Positions 34,284 through 43,211 of a DNA stretch of 64,000 nt are shown here, in pieces. Origin of the DNA: Pelagibacterium luteolum. Its GTDB lineage: Bacteria > Pseudomonadota > Alphaproteobacteria > Rhizobiales > Devosiaceae. The position numbers and the translations under genes were made by a program. Under the pieces are notes generated by a model. It was not told the DNA's origin, did not search any database, and saw only the letters and a program-made list of their open reading frames with translations. The stretch lies in the NCBI RefSeq assembly GCF_900100665.1, contig NZ_FNCS01000008.1, positions 87,864-151,863 of the forward strand, in the 5' to 3' direction. The stretch's first letter is position 1. Every line of letters begins with the position of its first letter.

Positions 34284-34502
34284 CGCAACTCTCCTTTGAT
34301 CCGGATGGCCATCCGCGTGAATCAATTGGGCTCGTTCGCTTGGGTACCGTATGCCGCGCGCCAATACCACAGCCCAGTAAGCGTCCATGCACCCTGACGC
34401 CCCTCGAGCCAACCATACCTATGTATTTGCGCAGAGGCTGAAATAAGCCGGCTCTTATATCTATTAATGTCAGCGTCGACAGACCGACATGGGAGGTGCG
34501 CG

Positions 34503-35276
34503 ATGATGGCGCGAGATGGGGCGGACTGGTTGCGCACAGGGTCTTGGATCGTCTTGGGACCCTTGATCTGCATGGTTATTTCACTCGCCTATAACGGGAT
34601 GGTATTCGCTCATGATGACCCCATCGTTCGTAATCGCGCGCTTCAAGCGGCGCTAATTCTTCCGCTCCTGCCGGGTCTGCCTTTGTTTGTCTATTTCTCT
34701 TTCAAACTTCGCGAACTGGCCGAGGTCAATCGCAAGTTGGGCATCATCGCGGCCACCGATGGCCTTACCAGATGCCTCAATCGCAGCGCGTTCACGACCC
34801 TGGTCGAAACGAAACTCGAGCACATGTTCGCCGCCGGTCTGCAAATGCACGGTGCATTTCTCATTGTTGATGCGGACAACTTCAAAACCATCAACGATCG
34901 CTTCGGGCACCAGAATGGCGACGAGGCGCTATCTATCATTGCCCAGGCCATTCGTTCTTCGGTGCGTGCTGGTGACAGCGTGGGCAGGATTGGTGGCGAG
35001 GAGTTCGGCATTTTCCTTCCAGCCGTGGACCGATACGCTGCCGAAATTGTCGCCGAGCGCCTTCGGAATGCCGTTTCACAAGCGATTTTCACCGTGGATG
35101 GCCAACTCTATCCGCTCTCGGTCAGCGTTGGCGGCGTGGTGTTCGATGATCAAACACAATTTGAGTTGCTATACAAAATGGCCGACGAGCGCCTCTACAC
35201 CGCCAAGGGGGAGGGCAGAAACTGCGTTCGCATCGCAGGATCAGACGGTCGAAACGAAGGACTGGCGATGGTGTGA
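34503..35276 (+). CDS. Membrane-bound diguanylate cyclase (GGDEF)
   Basis: A 257-residue protein with two N-terminal membrane helices (about 14-34 and 48-68) with a short loop between them, then a GGDEF domain. The active site is GGEEF at 164-168 and the product-inhibition site is RAGD at 155-158 with correct five-residue spacing, so activity and feedback control are expected. There is no recognised sensory domain other than the membrane hairpin. The ATG at 34503 has GGGAGG six bases upstream. Confidence 0.92.
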   Translation: MMARDGADWLRTGSWIVLGPLICMVISLAYNGMVFAHDDPIVRNRALQAALILPLLPGLPLFVYFSFKLRELAEVNRKLGIIAATDGLTRCLNRSAFTTLVETKLEHMFAAGLQMHGAFLIVDADNFKTINDRFGHQNGDEALSIIAQAIRSSVRAGDSVGRIGGEEFGIFLPAVDRYAAEIVAERLRNAVSQAIFTVDGQLYPLSVSVGGVVFDDQTQFELLYKMADERLYTAKGEGRNCVRIAGSDGRNEGLAMV

Positions 35277-35297
35277 CGGGCGACCTATGTTGCGGGG

Positions 35298-35873
35298 ATG
35301 ACCAGCACTATCAATGACTTCTTCAATGGCGACGCTGTGACGATCGCCCGCCGCATGATCGGGGCGAGGTTTCTTGTAGACGGCGTGGGTGGGATCATCG
35401 TGGAGACTGAAGCCTACACGCTGAGCGATCCCGCATCACACAGCTTTCGCGGTTTAACGGCGCGAAACGCTTCCATGTTCGATGAACCGGGCACCATCTA
35501 TGTGTATCGCAGCTACGGCATTCATTGGTGCGTCAACGCTGTATGCCAACCTGGCAGCGCCGTCCTGATCCGCGCTCTGGCCCCGACGGACGGCATTGCT
35601 GCCATGATGGCGCGTCGCGGCGTCACGGACATGCGCAAGCTCTGCGGCGGCCCGGGATGTTTGACCCAAGCGCTGGGCATAGACATCAGCCATAACGGTA
35701 GGGCGATTTCACAAGCCCCATTTACTTTCACGCCTGAACAATGCCCGGCCGAGATCGTCGCAGGACCTCGCATAGGGATAAGCAAGGCGACCGAGCATCC
35801 GTGGCGCTTCGGGCTCTCGGGCAGCCGATATCTGAGCCGCCCCATGAAGAAAAGCGGCCCCTCACGCACGTGA
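35298..35873 (+). CDS. DNA-3-methyladenine glycosylase (AAG/MPG type)
   Basis: Base-excision repair enzyme of the alkyladenine glycosylase family. GGIIVETEAYTLSDPASHSF carries the catalytic Glu and DNA-intercalation region, GTIYVYRSYGIHWCVN the substrate pocket, and GPGCLTQALGID the family block. At 191 residues it is of normal length. The start is 21 bases after the cyclase stop. The stop codon is inside the hairpin that also ends the opposing gene. Confidence 0.93.
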   Translation: MTSTINDFFNGDAVTIARRMIGARFLVDGVGGIIVETEAYTLSDPASHSFRGLTARNASMFDEPGTIYVYRSYGIHWCVNAVCQPGSAVLIRALAPTDGIAAMMARRGVTDMRKLCGGPGCLTQALGIDISHNGRAISQAPFTFTPEQCPAEIVAGPRIGISKATEHPWRFGLSGSRYLSRPMKKSGPSRT

Positions 35874-35884
35874 GAGGCCGCCTT
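35854..35884. terminator. Hairpin between the convergent glycosylase and L,D-transpeptidase genes
   Basis: GCGGCCCCTCAC (35854-35865) pairs with GTGAGAGGCCGC (35870-35881) with one internal mismatch. On the minus strand TTTTC follows at once, supporting use by the L,D-transpeptidase gene; on the plus strand the T-run is weak. Confidence 0.65.
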
Positions 35885-35906
35885 CAAATCGTCAGAGACT
35901 AAGGCC

Positions 35907-36545
35907 CTAGGCCTGAATGACCACCACGCGCGCACCGCTCGGCACGCGTTCGTATAGGTCGATCACATCATGATTGAGCATGCGAACACAGCCCGAGGAC
36001 ATGGCGAGACCAATGGATTGCGGCTGATTGGTGCCGTGGATCCGGAACATAGTATCGCGACCACCGCGGTAGAGGTAAAGCGCGCGCGCGCCGAGCGGGT
36101 TGTTGAGCCCGCCGGGCACGCCATTGCGATACGGCCCGTTCGCCTCAGGATCGCGCCGCAACATATTGGCCGTCGGCGTCCAGCCTGGCCATTCGGCTTT
36201 GCGCCCGACATAGGCATTCCCGCGCAACGCTAGCCCTTCCCGGCCAACGCCGATGCCGTAGCGCATGGCCCTGCCTTCGCCGAGGACGTAATACAGATAT
36301 TTGGACGGTGTATCCACGACCAGCGTGCCCTTGGCATGGCTCGTGTCGTAGTCGACTTCCTGCCGCCGCAGATGCGGTTGGATCATCCGGGCATTGAGCG
36401 CCGGCAATGGAAATTCAGGATGCGGGATAGCCGCATAAGCATTTAGCACAGCCGAACCACTATCCGTGGTCGGCGCCGTGCGAGTGGAACACGCCGCTAG
36501 AAACAATGGCAATGCAACAAGGAAACCGCGTCGCGTAAGACTCAT
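35907..36545 (-). CDS. L,D-transpeptidase (YkuD), Tat-type lipoprotein
   Basis: Crosslinks peptidoglycan or attaches proteins to it. The signal combines a twin arginine (SLTRRGFLV) with a lipobox LAAC, so the mature protein is probably lipid-anchored in the periplasm. The YkuD domain (about 75-210) has IHGTNQPQSIGLAMSSGCVRM with catalytic His and Cys. At 212 residues from the ATG at 36545 it is typical for the small alphaproteobacterial enzymes. The gap upstream (36549-36760) holds nothing recognised. Confidence 0.93.
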   Translation of the reverse strand: MSLTRRGFLVALPLFLAACSTRTAPTTDSGSAVLNAYAAIPHPEFPLPALNARMIQPHLRRQEVDYDTSHAKGTLVVDTPSKYLYYVLGEGRAMRYGIGVGREGLALRGNAYVGRKAEWPGWTPTANMLRRDPEANGPYRNGVPGGLNNPLGARALYLYRGGRDTMFRIHGTNQPQSIGLAMSSGCVRMLNHDVIDLYERVPSGARVVVIQA

Positions 36546-36760
36546 CAATCGCTACCCAAGCCGAGAATCAACAATGCTGAGAAGATTAACCATAAGAGTT
36601 AAAACTTCTCTCACCATAATTGCGCCGCATCTTCGTGACGGACCAAATCAAGACATCGCGCCGCCCGCCTGCTGCAAAACAGCAACACAAGCACCCGGCT
36701 ATATGCTGCGTTCTGGGATGTCTGAACTTGGGGGCTTTGCCGGCTACAAAGAGCCAGAGA

Positions 36761-36847
36761 TGGTGCGGTCGAGAAGACTCGAACTTCCACGGGAGTTACC
36801 CCACAGCGACCTCAACGCTGCGCGTCTACCAATTCCGCCACGACCGC
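36761..36847 (-). tRNA. tRNA-Leu (anticodon GAG)
   Basis: On the minus strand the acceptor GCGGTCG (36847-36841) pairs with CGACCGC, followed by discriminator A and an encoded CCA (36763-36761). The D-arm carries AATTGGTAGACGC, the anticodon loop TTGAGGT gives GAG at 36813-36811, a class II long variable arm follows, and the T-loop is TTCGAGT. It reads CUC/CUU codons. Confidence 0.96.
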
Positions 36848-36956
36848 ACTGTCTGGGGAACGCTGCGCCCTCAGGCGAAGCGAGGCTGCATGTAGCAAAA
36901 GGATTGTGATCCCTCAAGTGCCTAATTGATCGATTGGGGATAAAGTTGTCCGCACG

Positions 36957-37190
36957 CTACGCGGGCTTGATCACCTTCTCGGTCACCACCACATGCAGCT
37001 GACCGTCATCCACCTGTACCTCGCCCTTGGCGATCAGGGTGTTGTTGGCATAGATACGCATGGGATCGTTCTCGAACGCGTCGAGTTCGATGACCGCGCC
37101 GCGCCCAAGCCGCAGCAGGTGATGCACCGGCAAAATTGCAGCACCAAGTTCCACGGAGACGTCGATTTCGATGGTTTCAAGCGTATTCAT
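36957..37190 (-). CDS. Lone SpoA (FliN-like) domain protein
   Basis: A 77-residue protein that is only a SpoA/surface-presentation-of-antigens domain: IEIDVSVELGAAILPVHHLLRLGRG, then VIELDAF, NNTLIAKGEVQVDDGQLHVVVTE. This is the C-terminal fold of FliN, which forms the flagellar switch ring. FliN proteins usually carry an N-terminal extension; here there is none, and no flagellar gene is nearby. A role in the motor switch is possible but unproven. The ATG at 37190 was chosen; one at 37217 is in frame. Confidence 0.8.
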   Translation of the reverse strand: MNTLETIEIDVSVELGAAILPVHHLLRLGRGAVIELDAFENDPMRIYANNTLIAKGEVQVDDGQLHVVVTEKVIKPA

Positions 37191-37254
37191 AACGGACCTG
37201 GGCAGCGGGTAGGACATGACTGGAATCAAAGCTGCCGATTTGGGACGACATTGA

Positions 37255-37995
37255 ATGAGCATGGTTAGTGAAGCGTTAAGCGCGGATGGAAGCCAGAGTT
37301 GCGCCAGCGCCAGGAAGCTCGTGCGCGCTGACGAAAAACCGGCCAACTGGTTCATTTCCGAGCAATTGGTCTCCTACCCCGATGCACTCGAAACAATGCG
37401 TACCAGGGCACGGGCGATTGCCGACGGTGAGGCAGGAGAAGCCATTTGGCTGGTCGAGCACCCCCCGCTTTATACGGCCGGCACATCGGCGCGAGCCGAA
37501 GACCTTCTCGCGCCCGACAGATTTCCCGTGTTTGAAGCCGGTCGCGGTGGACAGTTCACCTATCATGGCCCCGGCCAGCGCGTGGTCTATGTCATGCTCG
37601 ATCTTCGCGAGCGCGGTCGCGATGTCAGATGCCTAGTCTCCGGCCTGGAAAACTGGGTGATCGACACGCTTGCTGCATTCAACATCAAGGGCGAAAAGCG
37701 CGACGGACGGATTGGTGTCTGGGTCAAGCGCCCGGACAAAGGTCCGCTGGTCGAAGACAAGATTGCGGCCATCGGCGTCCGTGTGTCGCGCTGGGCCAGC
37801 TTTCACGGCATATCGCTCAACATCAGCCCGGACCTCGGTCACTACTCCGGCATTGTGCCCTGTGGTATCACTCAGCACGGCGTCACAAGCTTCGAAGACC
37901 TCGGGCAGCTGGTATCGATGCCGGAAGTCGATTCAGCGCTCCAAAGCCAGTTTGAGCGCCATTTTGGCCCCGTGCGACTTGCCAGTACCCTTTGA
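37255..37995 (+). CDS. lipB: Octanoyl-[acyl-carrier-protein]-protein N-octanoyltransferase
   Basis: Transfers octanoate from ACP to the lipoyl domains of dehydrogenases, the first step of lipoate synthesis. The motifs are [41 protein letters not shown] with the catalytic Lys, and [14 protein letters not shown] with the acyl-accepting Cys. An N-terminal extension of about 25 residues precedes the fold. At 246 residues it is of normal length. It is divergent from the SpoA gene; the start may be the ATG at 37255 or 37261. Confidence 0.95.
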   Translation: MSMVSEALSADGSQSCASARKLVRADEKPANWFISEQLVSYPDALETMRTRARAIADGEAGEAIWLVEHPPLYTAGTSARAEDLLAPDRFPVFEAGRGGQFTYHGPGQRVVYVMLDLRERGRDVRCLVSGLENWVIDTLAAFNIKGEKRDGRIGVWVKRPDKGPLVEDKIAAIGVRVSRWASFHGISLNISPDLGHYSGIVPCGITQHGVTSFEDLGQLVSMPEVDSALQSQFERHFGPVRLASTL

Positions 37996-38050
37996 GGGGG
38001 ACAAGGTCACACTCAAATTCCAGCGATTCCCGGTGCAAGGATCGAACGAC

Positions 38051-38575
38051 ATGCCAATGGACGATTTCAAGAAGCTCGCGACGGGCAACATCCTGTTCAA
38101 CCTCAACAGGATCATTGCGCCTAAGCTCGTGACGATTCTTTATTTTCTCGGGCTCGCGGCGATCCTGCTCTGGGCAGTCACCCATTTCTTTTCGAGCTTC
38201 CGGTTCGGATTCGGCAGCGGGCTCTGGGGTCTTCTTGAAATTGCAGTGTTCGGCCTGCTGGCGCTCGTCGTGCTTCGGATCGTCTGCGAGGGCGTAATCG
38301 TCTATTTTACGGCGCATACAGCTGAGGCGGACGCTTATACGCCCACCGGCAGCTCAGGGTCACTTATCGACGACGTCCGGGACGCGCTCGAGGAACTGGC
38401 TGAGGCAGAGGAGATCGAGGAACGGCCAACGCCGGCCGCGGCACCCGTCACGCCCAAAAAGCCGGCACCGGCAGATGTGGCAGCACCCGTGGCTGAAGAG
38501 CCGGCCATTATGCCCGACGCGGATGCACCCAAGCCGGCGGAACATGCGCCAGAAAAGCCTACGACGGCGCCTTGA
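38051..38575 (+). CDS. DUF4282 membrane protein
   Basis: A 174-residue protein with two membrane helices (about 28-50 and 58-85, e.g. LVTILYFLGLAAILLWAVT) in a DUF4282-type arrangement, then an acidic helix (DDVRDALEELAEAEEIEE) and a Pro/Ala-rich tail. AAGGA lies nine bases before the ATG at 38051. The frame is open further upstream but lies over lipB. The function is unknown. Confidence 0.8.
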   Translation: MPMDDFKKLATGNILFNLNRIIAPKLVTILYFLGLAAILLWAVTHFFSSFRFGFGSGLWGLLEIAVFGLLALVVLRIVCEGVIVYFTAHTAEADAYTPTGSSGSLIDDVRDALEELAEAEEIEERPTPAAAPVTPKKPAPADVAAPVAEEPAIMPDADAPKPAEHAPEKPTTAP

Positions 38576-38624
38576 TCTCAACGAGCCCTGCCCCATCTAC
38601 AAGGCTGGTTTGAGCGCGCCAAGA

Positions 38625-38652
38625 TTGACCTTTGCGCGCTTTGCGCTATGAC
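38625..38652 (+). promoter_or_regulatory. Candidate promoter for rimO
   Basis: TTGACC (38625-38630) and TATGAC (38647-38652) are spaced 16 bp, in the 171-bp gap before rimO. It fits a sigma-70-type promoter driving rimO-folPBK. Confidence 0.45.
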
Positions 38653-38746
38653 ACGCGCAAATCTTTCGAGACGTGCAAGCCTTGCAGTCGACCCTTCGGG
38701 TGGGCGCCGTTCGCACTCTCGCTGTTTGAAGGACAGGTAGCACGCG

Positions 38747-40093
38747 ATGAGCGCGCCCATGCAGAACGCCCCCAAAGTCGGCCTCGTTAGCCTTGGATGC
38801 CCCAAGGCCCTGGTGGATTCCGAACGCATCCTCACCACCTTGCGCGCGCAAGGCTACAGCTTTTCGCCGTCCTATGAGGGCGCCGATGTCGTGATCGTCA
38901 ACACCTGCGGCTTTCTCGACAGCGCCAAGGCCGAAAGCCTGGACGCCATCGGAGAGGCGATGAGCGAAAACGGCAAGGTTATCGTCACCGGCTGCCTGGG
39001 CGGCGAAGAAGAGATGATCCGCAAGGCGCATCCCGGCGTGCTGGCCATTTCCGGCGCTCATCAATATGAAGCCGTGGTCAGCGCCGTGCACGAAGCCGTG
39101 CCGCCGATCCCCAACGCTTTCGTTGATCTGGTGCCTGAGCAGGGCCTGCGGCTGACGCCGCGTCACTATGCCTATCTAAAGATTTCCGAGGGCTGCAACA
39201 ACCGTTGCACCTTCTGCATCATCCCCTCGATCCGCGGCGACCTCGTCTCCCGCCCTATTGCTTCGGTTCTCTACGAAGCAGAGCGACTAGTGAAGGCCGG
39301 GGTCAAGGAAATCATGGTGATTTCCCAGGATACCAGCGCCTATGGCGTCGATACGAAATACGCCACCTCGCCCTATCGCGGCCGTCAGGTCGAAGCACGC
39401 TTTCAGACACTGGCCGAAGAATTGGGACAGCTGGGCGCGTGGGTGCGCATGCATTACGTCTACCCCTACCCCCATGTCGATAACGTCATTCCACTGATGC
39501 GCGATGGCGTGATTTTGCCCTACCTCGACATCCCCTTCCAGCATGCCAGCCCGCAGGTTCTCAAATCCATGCGGCGTCCGGCCAATCAGGAAAAGACCGC
39601 CGATCGCATCCGCAAATGGCGCGAAGTCTGCCCCGATCTGGCGATCCGCTCGACGTTCATCGTCGGCTTTCCTGGCGAAACCGAGGAAGATTTCAGCATG
39701 CTGCTCGATTGGGTCAAGGAGACCAGGATCGACCGCGCCGGAGCGTTTCCATACGAGCCGGTGACGGGCGCACGAGCCAATGATCTCGGCCTTCAGGAAA
39801 TCCCGGACGAGATCAAGCAGGAGCGCTATGGACGCCTCATGGAGGCGCTGCAGGAGGTTTCGGCCCAGCAACTGGCCAGCAGGGTCGGTCGCACCATCGA
39901 CGTGCTGGTCGACGATGTGGAGCCGGAAGAGCAGCGCGTCATCGCGCGTTCCAAATGGGACGCACCGGAGATCGACGGCAATGTGATCGTCGAGAACGCC
40001 ACAGGCATCAAGCCCGGCGACATGATTTCGGTGACTGTCGTAGATTCTGACGAATACGATCTCTATGCGGTCCCTGCCGGAACGGTGCAGTGA
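38747..40093 (+). CDS. rimO: Ribosomal protein S12 methylthiotransferase RimO
   Basis: A radical-SAM enzyme that adds a methylthio group to Asp89 of ribosomal protein S12. The order is an N-terminal MTTase domain with cysteines for one Fe-S cluster ([31 protein letters not shown]), a radical-SAM core with [15 protein letters not shown], and a C-terminal TRAM domain (about 375-445). At 448 residues it is typical. KALVD after the first Cys distinguishes RimO from MiaB. It overlaps folP by four bases (GTGA). Confidence 0.96.
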   Translation: MSAPMQNAPKVGLVSLGCPKALVDSERILTTLRAQGYSFSPSYEGADVVIVNTCGFLDSAKAESLDAIGEAMSENGKVIVTGCLGGEEEMIRKAHPGVLAISGAHQYEAVVSAVHEAVPPIPNAFVDLVPEQGLRLTPRHYAYLKISEGCNNRCTFCIIPSIRGDLVSRPIASVLYEAERLVKAGVKEIMVISQDTSAYGVDTKYATSPYRGRQVEARFQTLAEELGQLGAWVRMHYVYPYPHVDNVIPLMRDGVILPYLDIPFQHASPQVLKSMRRPANQEKTADRIRKWREVCPDLAIRSTFIVGFPGETEEDFSMLLDWVKETRIDRAGAFPYEPVTGARANDLGLQEIPDEIKQERYGRLMEALQEVSAQQLASRVGRTIDVLVDDVEPEEQRVIARSKWDAPEIDGNVIVENATGIKPGDMISVTVVDSDEYDLYAVPAGTVQ

Positions 40094-40941
40094 TTCACGA
40101 GGCGTTCGCCGTACCGATGGATGGTGGCCCACTGACGCTGGGCCGCCAACCGGTGGTAATGGGCATTCTCAACGTAACCCCCGATAGCTTTTCAGATGGC
40201 GGGGATTTCTCGGGTGTCGAAGCCGCTGTCGAACAGGCGAGAACACTTGCGGCCGAAGGCGCCGATATCATCGATCTTGGCGGCGAGAGCACGCGGCCGG
40301 GCTCTGATGAGATTGGGGTTCAGGACGAACTCGACCGGGTGATGCCGGTTCTCGATGCGCTGGCGGACATGCGCTTTGGTCGGGTCATCTCAATCGATAC
40401 CTATAAGGCTCTCGTCGCCGATCAGGCCATTCAGGCCGGAGCAAAAATCATCAATGATGTCCATGGCTTGCAGCGTGATCCTGAGATCGCGGATGTAGCG
40501 GCGCACCACGGCGCACCCGTGATCGCAATGCACTGGGATCCCGAGCGCGACACCTCTCTCGACATCATTGACGAGATCAGGCGCTGGCTGACCAAATCGA
40601 TCCAGATTGCCCTCGATGCCGGTGTGGCGCGCGAACAAATCATCCTCGACCCGGGGTTCGGCTTTGCCAAATCGTTCGAGGAGAACTATGCCCTCCTCAA
40701 TCGCATCGACGATTTGCACGCGCTGGGTTTCCCCATACTGGTCGGCACCTCGCGCAAGCGGATGATCGGCAATCTCCTCGATGTGGCACCGAAAGACCGC
40801 GTTTTCGGGACGGTTGCGACTTCGGTGCTTGGCTACGTCAAAGGTGCGCACATATTCCGCGTTCACGATGTGCGCCAGAACCGCGACGCCTTGCGCGTTT
40901 CATCCGCCACACTTTATGGTCCGCCGGCCACAGGGGGATAA
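40090..40941 (+). CDS. folP: Dihydropteroate synthase
   Basis: Joins dihydropterin pyrophosphate and p-aminobenzoate, the target step of sulfonamides. A TIM barrel with [45 protein letters not shown] and [10 protein letters not shown]; all family blocks are present. At 283 residues it has normal length. The GTG start at 40090 overlaps the rimO stop. It begins a folP-folB-folK folate operon. Confidence 0.96.
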   Translation: MIHEAFAVPMDGGPLTLGRQPVVMGILNVTPDSFSDGGDFSGVEAAVEQARTLAAEGADIIDLGGESTRPGSDEIGVQDELDRVMPVLDALADMRFGRVISIDTYKALVADQAIQAGAKIINDVHGLQRDPEIADVAAHHGAPVIAMHWDPERDTSLDIIDEIRRWLTKSIQIALDAGVAREQIILDPGFGFAKSFEENYALLNRIDDLHALGFPILVGTSRKRMIGNLLDVAPKDRVFGTVATSVLGYVKGAHIFRVHDVRQNRDALRVSSATLYGPPATGG

Positions 40942-40945
40942 GTTT

Positions 40946-41332
40946 GTGACCCAGTTTTCCGACAGCGACCGCATCATTTTGGCCGGACTTGCCTTTTACG
41001 GCTATCACGGCGTGATGATGGAAGAGAACGCCCTCGGCCAGCGCTTTCGGATCGATCTCGAACTCGGCTTGGATATGTCTGAGGCCGCACGCTCCGATGA
41101 TGTCTCGGCAACCATCTCCTATGCGCACGTCTACGAGCTGGTAAAAGAGGCGTTCGAAGAGAGGCGCTTCAAACTCATCGAGGCACTTGGTCACCACATA
41201 ATGGTGAGGCTTTTCAAGCGGTTCGATCGGCTTCAATGGATCAGGATCAAGGTCCGCAAGCCAGAAGCACCTTTGCCCATCGTTGCTGGCGAGGCCGCCA
41301 TCGAAATGCTCAGGACGCGCGAGCAGGTCTGA
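40946..41332 (+). CDS. folB: Dihydroneopterin aldolase
   Basis: Cleaves dihydroneopterin to hydroxymethyl-dihydropterin and glycolaldehyde. DRIILAGLAFYGYHGVMMEEN is the family opening with the catalytic region, and LIEALGHHIMVRLF and IRIKVRKPEAPLP complete the T-fold. The GTG at 40946 has GGGGGA upstream and gives 128 residues. The stop overlaps the folK start (TGATG). Confidence 0.95.
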   Translation: MTQFSDSDRIILAGLAFYGYHGVMMEENALGQRFRIDLELGLDMSEAARSDDVSATISYAHVYELVKEAFEERRFKLIEALGHHIMVRLFKRFDRLQWIRIKVRKPEAPLPIVAGEAAIEMLRTREQV

Positions 41333-41778
41333 TGGCGAGAGTTGTACTCGCGCTGGGGGCCAATATGGGCGATCCGGCACGCCAGATCACCGAGGCCGTT
41401 GCGGCGATTGCATCGCATCCAAAGATAACCCTGCTGAAACAGAGCTCTATCATCGTGAGCGAGCCTTGGGGCAAGACCGATCAGGCGCAGTTTCACAATG
41501 GTGCCGTGCTGATCGAAACCAGCCTGGAGCCAATTGCGCTTCTCGATTTTTGCCTTGCGACAGAAGCCGCATTGGGCCGCGTCAGGGTCGAGCACTGGGG
41601 GCCGCGACTGATCGATATCGACGTGATCGCCTATGACCGGCTGGAGCTCGAGAGCCAGAGGCTCACCCTGCCCCACCCCTTTGCCCATCAACGCGAATTC
41701 GTCATCGATCCCGTCCGCGAGATCGCGCCCAAAATTGCCGATTGGCTGATGAATCGATCTGGCCAGAAATCAGGCTAA
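41332..41778 (+). CDS. folK: 2-amino-4-hydroxy-6-hydroxymethyldihydropteridine pyrophosphokinase
   Basis: Transfers pyrophosphate from ATP to hydroxymethyl-dihydropterin. ALGANMGDPARQI, VSEPWGKTDQAQFHNGAVLI, WGPRLIDIDVIAYD with the two Mg-binding aspartates, and LPHPFAHQREFVIDP are all present. It has 148 residues. Its last nine bases overlap the end of the convergent ATP12 gene. Confidence 0.96.
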   Translation: MARVVLALGANMGDPARQITEAVAAIASHPKITLLKQSSIIVSEPWGKTDQAQFHNGAVLIETSLEPIALLDFCLATEAALGRVRVEHWGPRLIDIDVIAYDRLELESQRLTLPHPFAHQREFVIDPVREIAPKIADWLMNRSGQKSG

Positions 41779-42543
41779 GAGCCTGATAACATTGACCGCC
41801 GCATCAAACTCCCTGCGCCGCTGCGTACGCTTGGCGGCCGCTTCGTAGTCTTCTCCCCAGAGGGAAATCTGATAGTCTTCATCGACATGTGCCGCCGTCC
41901 AGGCTTCGTCGGCGTCGATGAGTTTGTCCTTCAGACCGATGGCCAGTAGACCGGAGCCGGTAAGCCCCGTGACCGAGACCATCGCCGTTGCCGGAACGTA
42001 GTGCAAATCCGCGAGTGTGGCCCTGAGGCGCGCAAGCGTCTCGCGCGGTTGCTCTTGATGGAGAATGCCCACAGTGGGTTGAAAACTAACGCCAAAATGT
42101 CGCGCGATCTTGACGAGAACCGCATCCCAAACCGCTTCTTGTCGCTCGACAAGCTCACGCGGCGTATCGGCCCGATAGAGCAGCAAATCATTGGATGCAT
42201 ACTTGATGATTTCATCGATGAGGGCGGGCCCGGCCTCTTCGCCGCCTTCAATCGCCGAATTCATCAGCCGCACATGAGGCATTGTAGCAGGGTCGATATG
42301 GGTCGTTTGTGCCGCATATTCGTGCCGCATATATGAAGCGAGATCGGCGTTTGTGGTCATGATCGACTTGCCTGTCGGGGACTTGGCAACACGCTTGTTC
42401 AAAGTGACGGCAAAAATGCCGTTGTCCTCGACAACGTCGACCTCGGTATAGAAGCGTTTGGGCAGATCCTGCAGCCGATCTTTCTGCTGCCGACCCAGAC
42501 CGGCATCCTGGTGCTTGAATGCATCTTCCAAAAATTCTCGCAT
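41770..42543 (-). CDS. ATP12-family F1-ATPase assembly chaperone
   Basis: A 257-residue homologue of mitochondrial ATP12, which binds the F1 alpha subunit during ATP synthase assembly. Blocks are KRFYTEVDVVEDNGIFAVTL, SPTGKSIMTTNADLA, NDLLLYRADTPRELVERQ, and TGSGLLAIGL, with the C-terminal DEAWTAAHVDEDYQISLWGEDYEA split over the last helices. It is the last gene of the operon crcB-rluC/D-HAD-ATP12, in which each stop overlaps the next start by one base. Confidence 0.93.
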   Translation of the reverse strand: MREFLEDAFKHQDAGLGRQQKDRLQDLPKRFYTEVDVVEDNGIFAVTLNKRVAKSPTGKSIMTTNADLASYMRHEYAAQTTHIDPATMPHVRLMNSAIEGGEEAGPALIDEIIKYASNDLLLYRADTPRELVERQEAVWDAVLVKIARHFGVSFQPTVGILHQEQPRETLARLRATLADLHYVPATAMVSVTGLTGSGLLAIGLKDKLIDADEAWTAAHVDEDYQISLWGEDYEAAAKRTQRRREFDAAVNVIRLLA

Positions 42544-43211
42544 CAGTTCAGAACCTTTTCGATCGCGTCATCGAGATGGGAGAAGTCGTCGATGATGATT
42601 TGCGCTCCCGAACCTTCGAGGGCGTCGCGGGAGTGATAGCCCCAGGTGACACCGATGGTCTTGGCGCCGGCCGAACGGCCGAGCTCCATATCGAAGGTTG
42701 TGTCACCGATCATGACCGTGGCGGCTGGATCGATGCCGGTCTCCGCGCAGGCGCGCAAGATCATACCGGGATGGGGCTTTGAGGGGTTGTGGTCGGGTGT
42801 CTGCAGCGTCACGAACCGGTCGGCAATTTGGTGCAGCGCCAGGATGCGGTGAACGCCGGTCAGGCCCTTCCCCGTGGCGATGCCGAGGACAGACGGTTCG
42901 TGGCTGCGCAGGCGATCAAGAGCGTCGAGCGCACCGGCGTATAGCGGTTCGCGAAGATGGCCCTCGGCGAGCATGGCACGGTAATGCTTGCGATAGGTGC
43001 CAGCCATGAGAATGGCCGTCTCGGCATCGCACTGGGCGAGCGTTTCCATTGCCAGTTCCAGAGAGAGACCGATCACCGAATGCGACATCTTTTCAGTCGG
43101 CTCGGGGAGACCATGGTCGCGAAACGTCGCGGCCATATGATCGACGATGATGGCGCCTGAATCGATGAGGGTGCCATCCATGTCGAACATGATGAGACGG
43201 GGTTCGGCCAT
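42543..43211 (-). CDS. HAD-superfamily phosphatase (phosphoglycolate phosphatase-like)
   Basis: A 222-residue HAD hydrolase. Motif I is FDMDGTLIDSGAI with the nucleophile Asp, motif II is GIATGKG, motif III Lys is in NPSKPHPGM, and motif IV is MIGDTTFDMELGRSAG. The helical cap is inserted after motif I (C1 type). The substrate is not certain; Gph, pyrophosphatase and other sugar-phosphate phosphatases share this layout. It is coupled to the genes on either side by TGATG. Confidence 0.9.
   Translation of the reverse strand: MAEPRLIMFDMDGTLIDSGAIIVDHMAATFRDHGLPEPTEKMSHSVIGLSLELAMETLAQCDAETAILMAGTYRKHYRAMLAEGHLREPLYAGALDALDRLRSHEPSVLGIATGKGLTGVHRILALHQIADRFVTLQTPDHNPSKPHPGMILRACAETGIDPAATVMIGDTTFDMELGRSAGAKTIGVTWGYHSRDALEGSGAQIIIDDFSHLDDAIEKVLN

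Noticed and set aside
34284..34466. M-box magnesium riboswitch before mgtE
   Set aside because: Some G- and GCUC-rich stretches are suggestive, but the conserved core could not be aligned by eye.
36761..36847. Integration site at the tRNA-Leu gene
   Set aside because: No integrase gene and no repeat of the tRNA 3' end in the vicinity; the neighbours are ordinary chromosomal genes.
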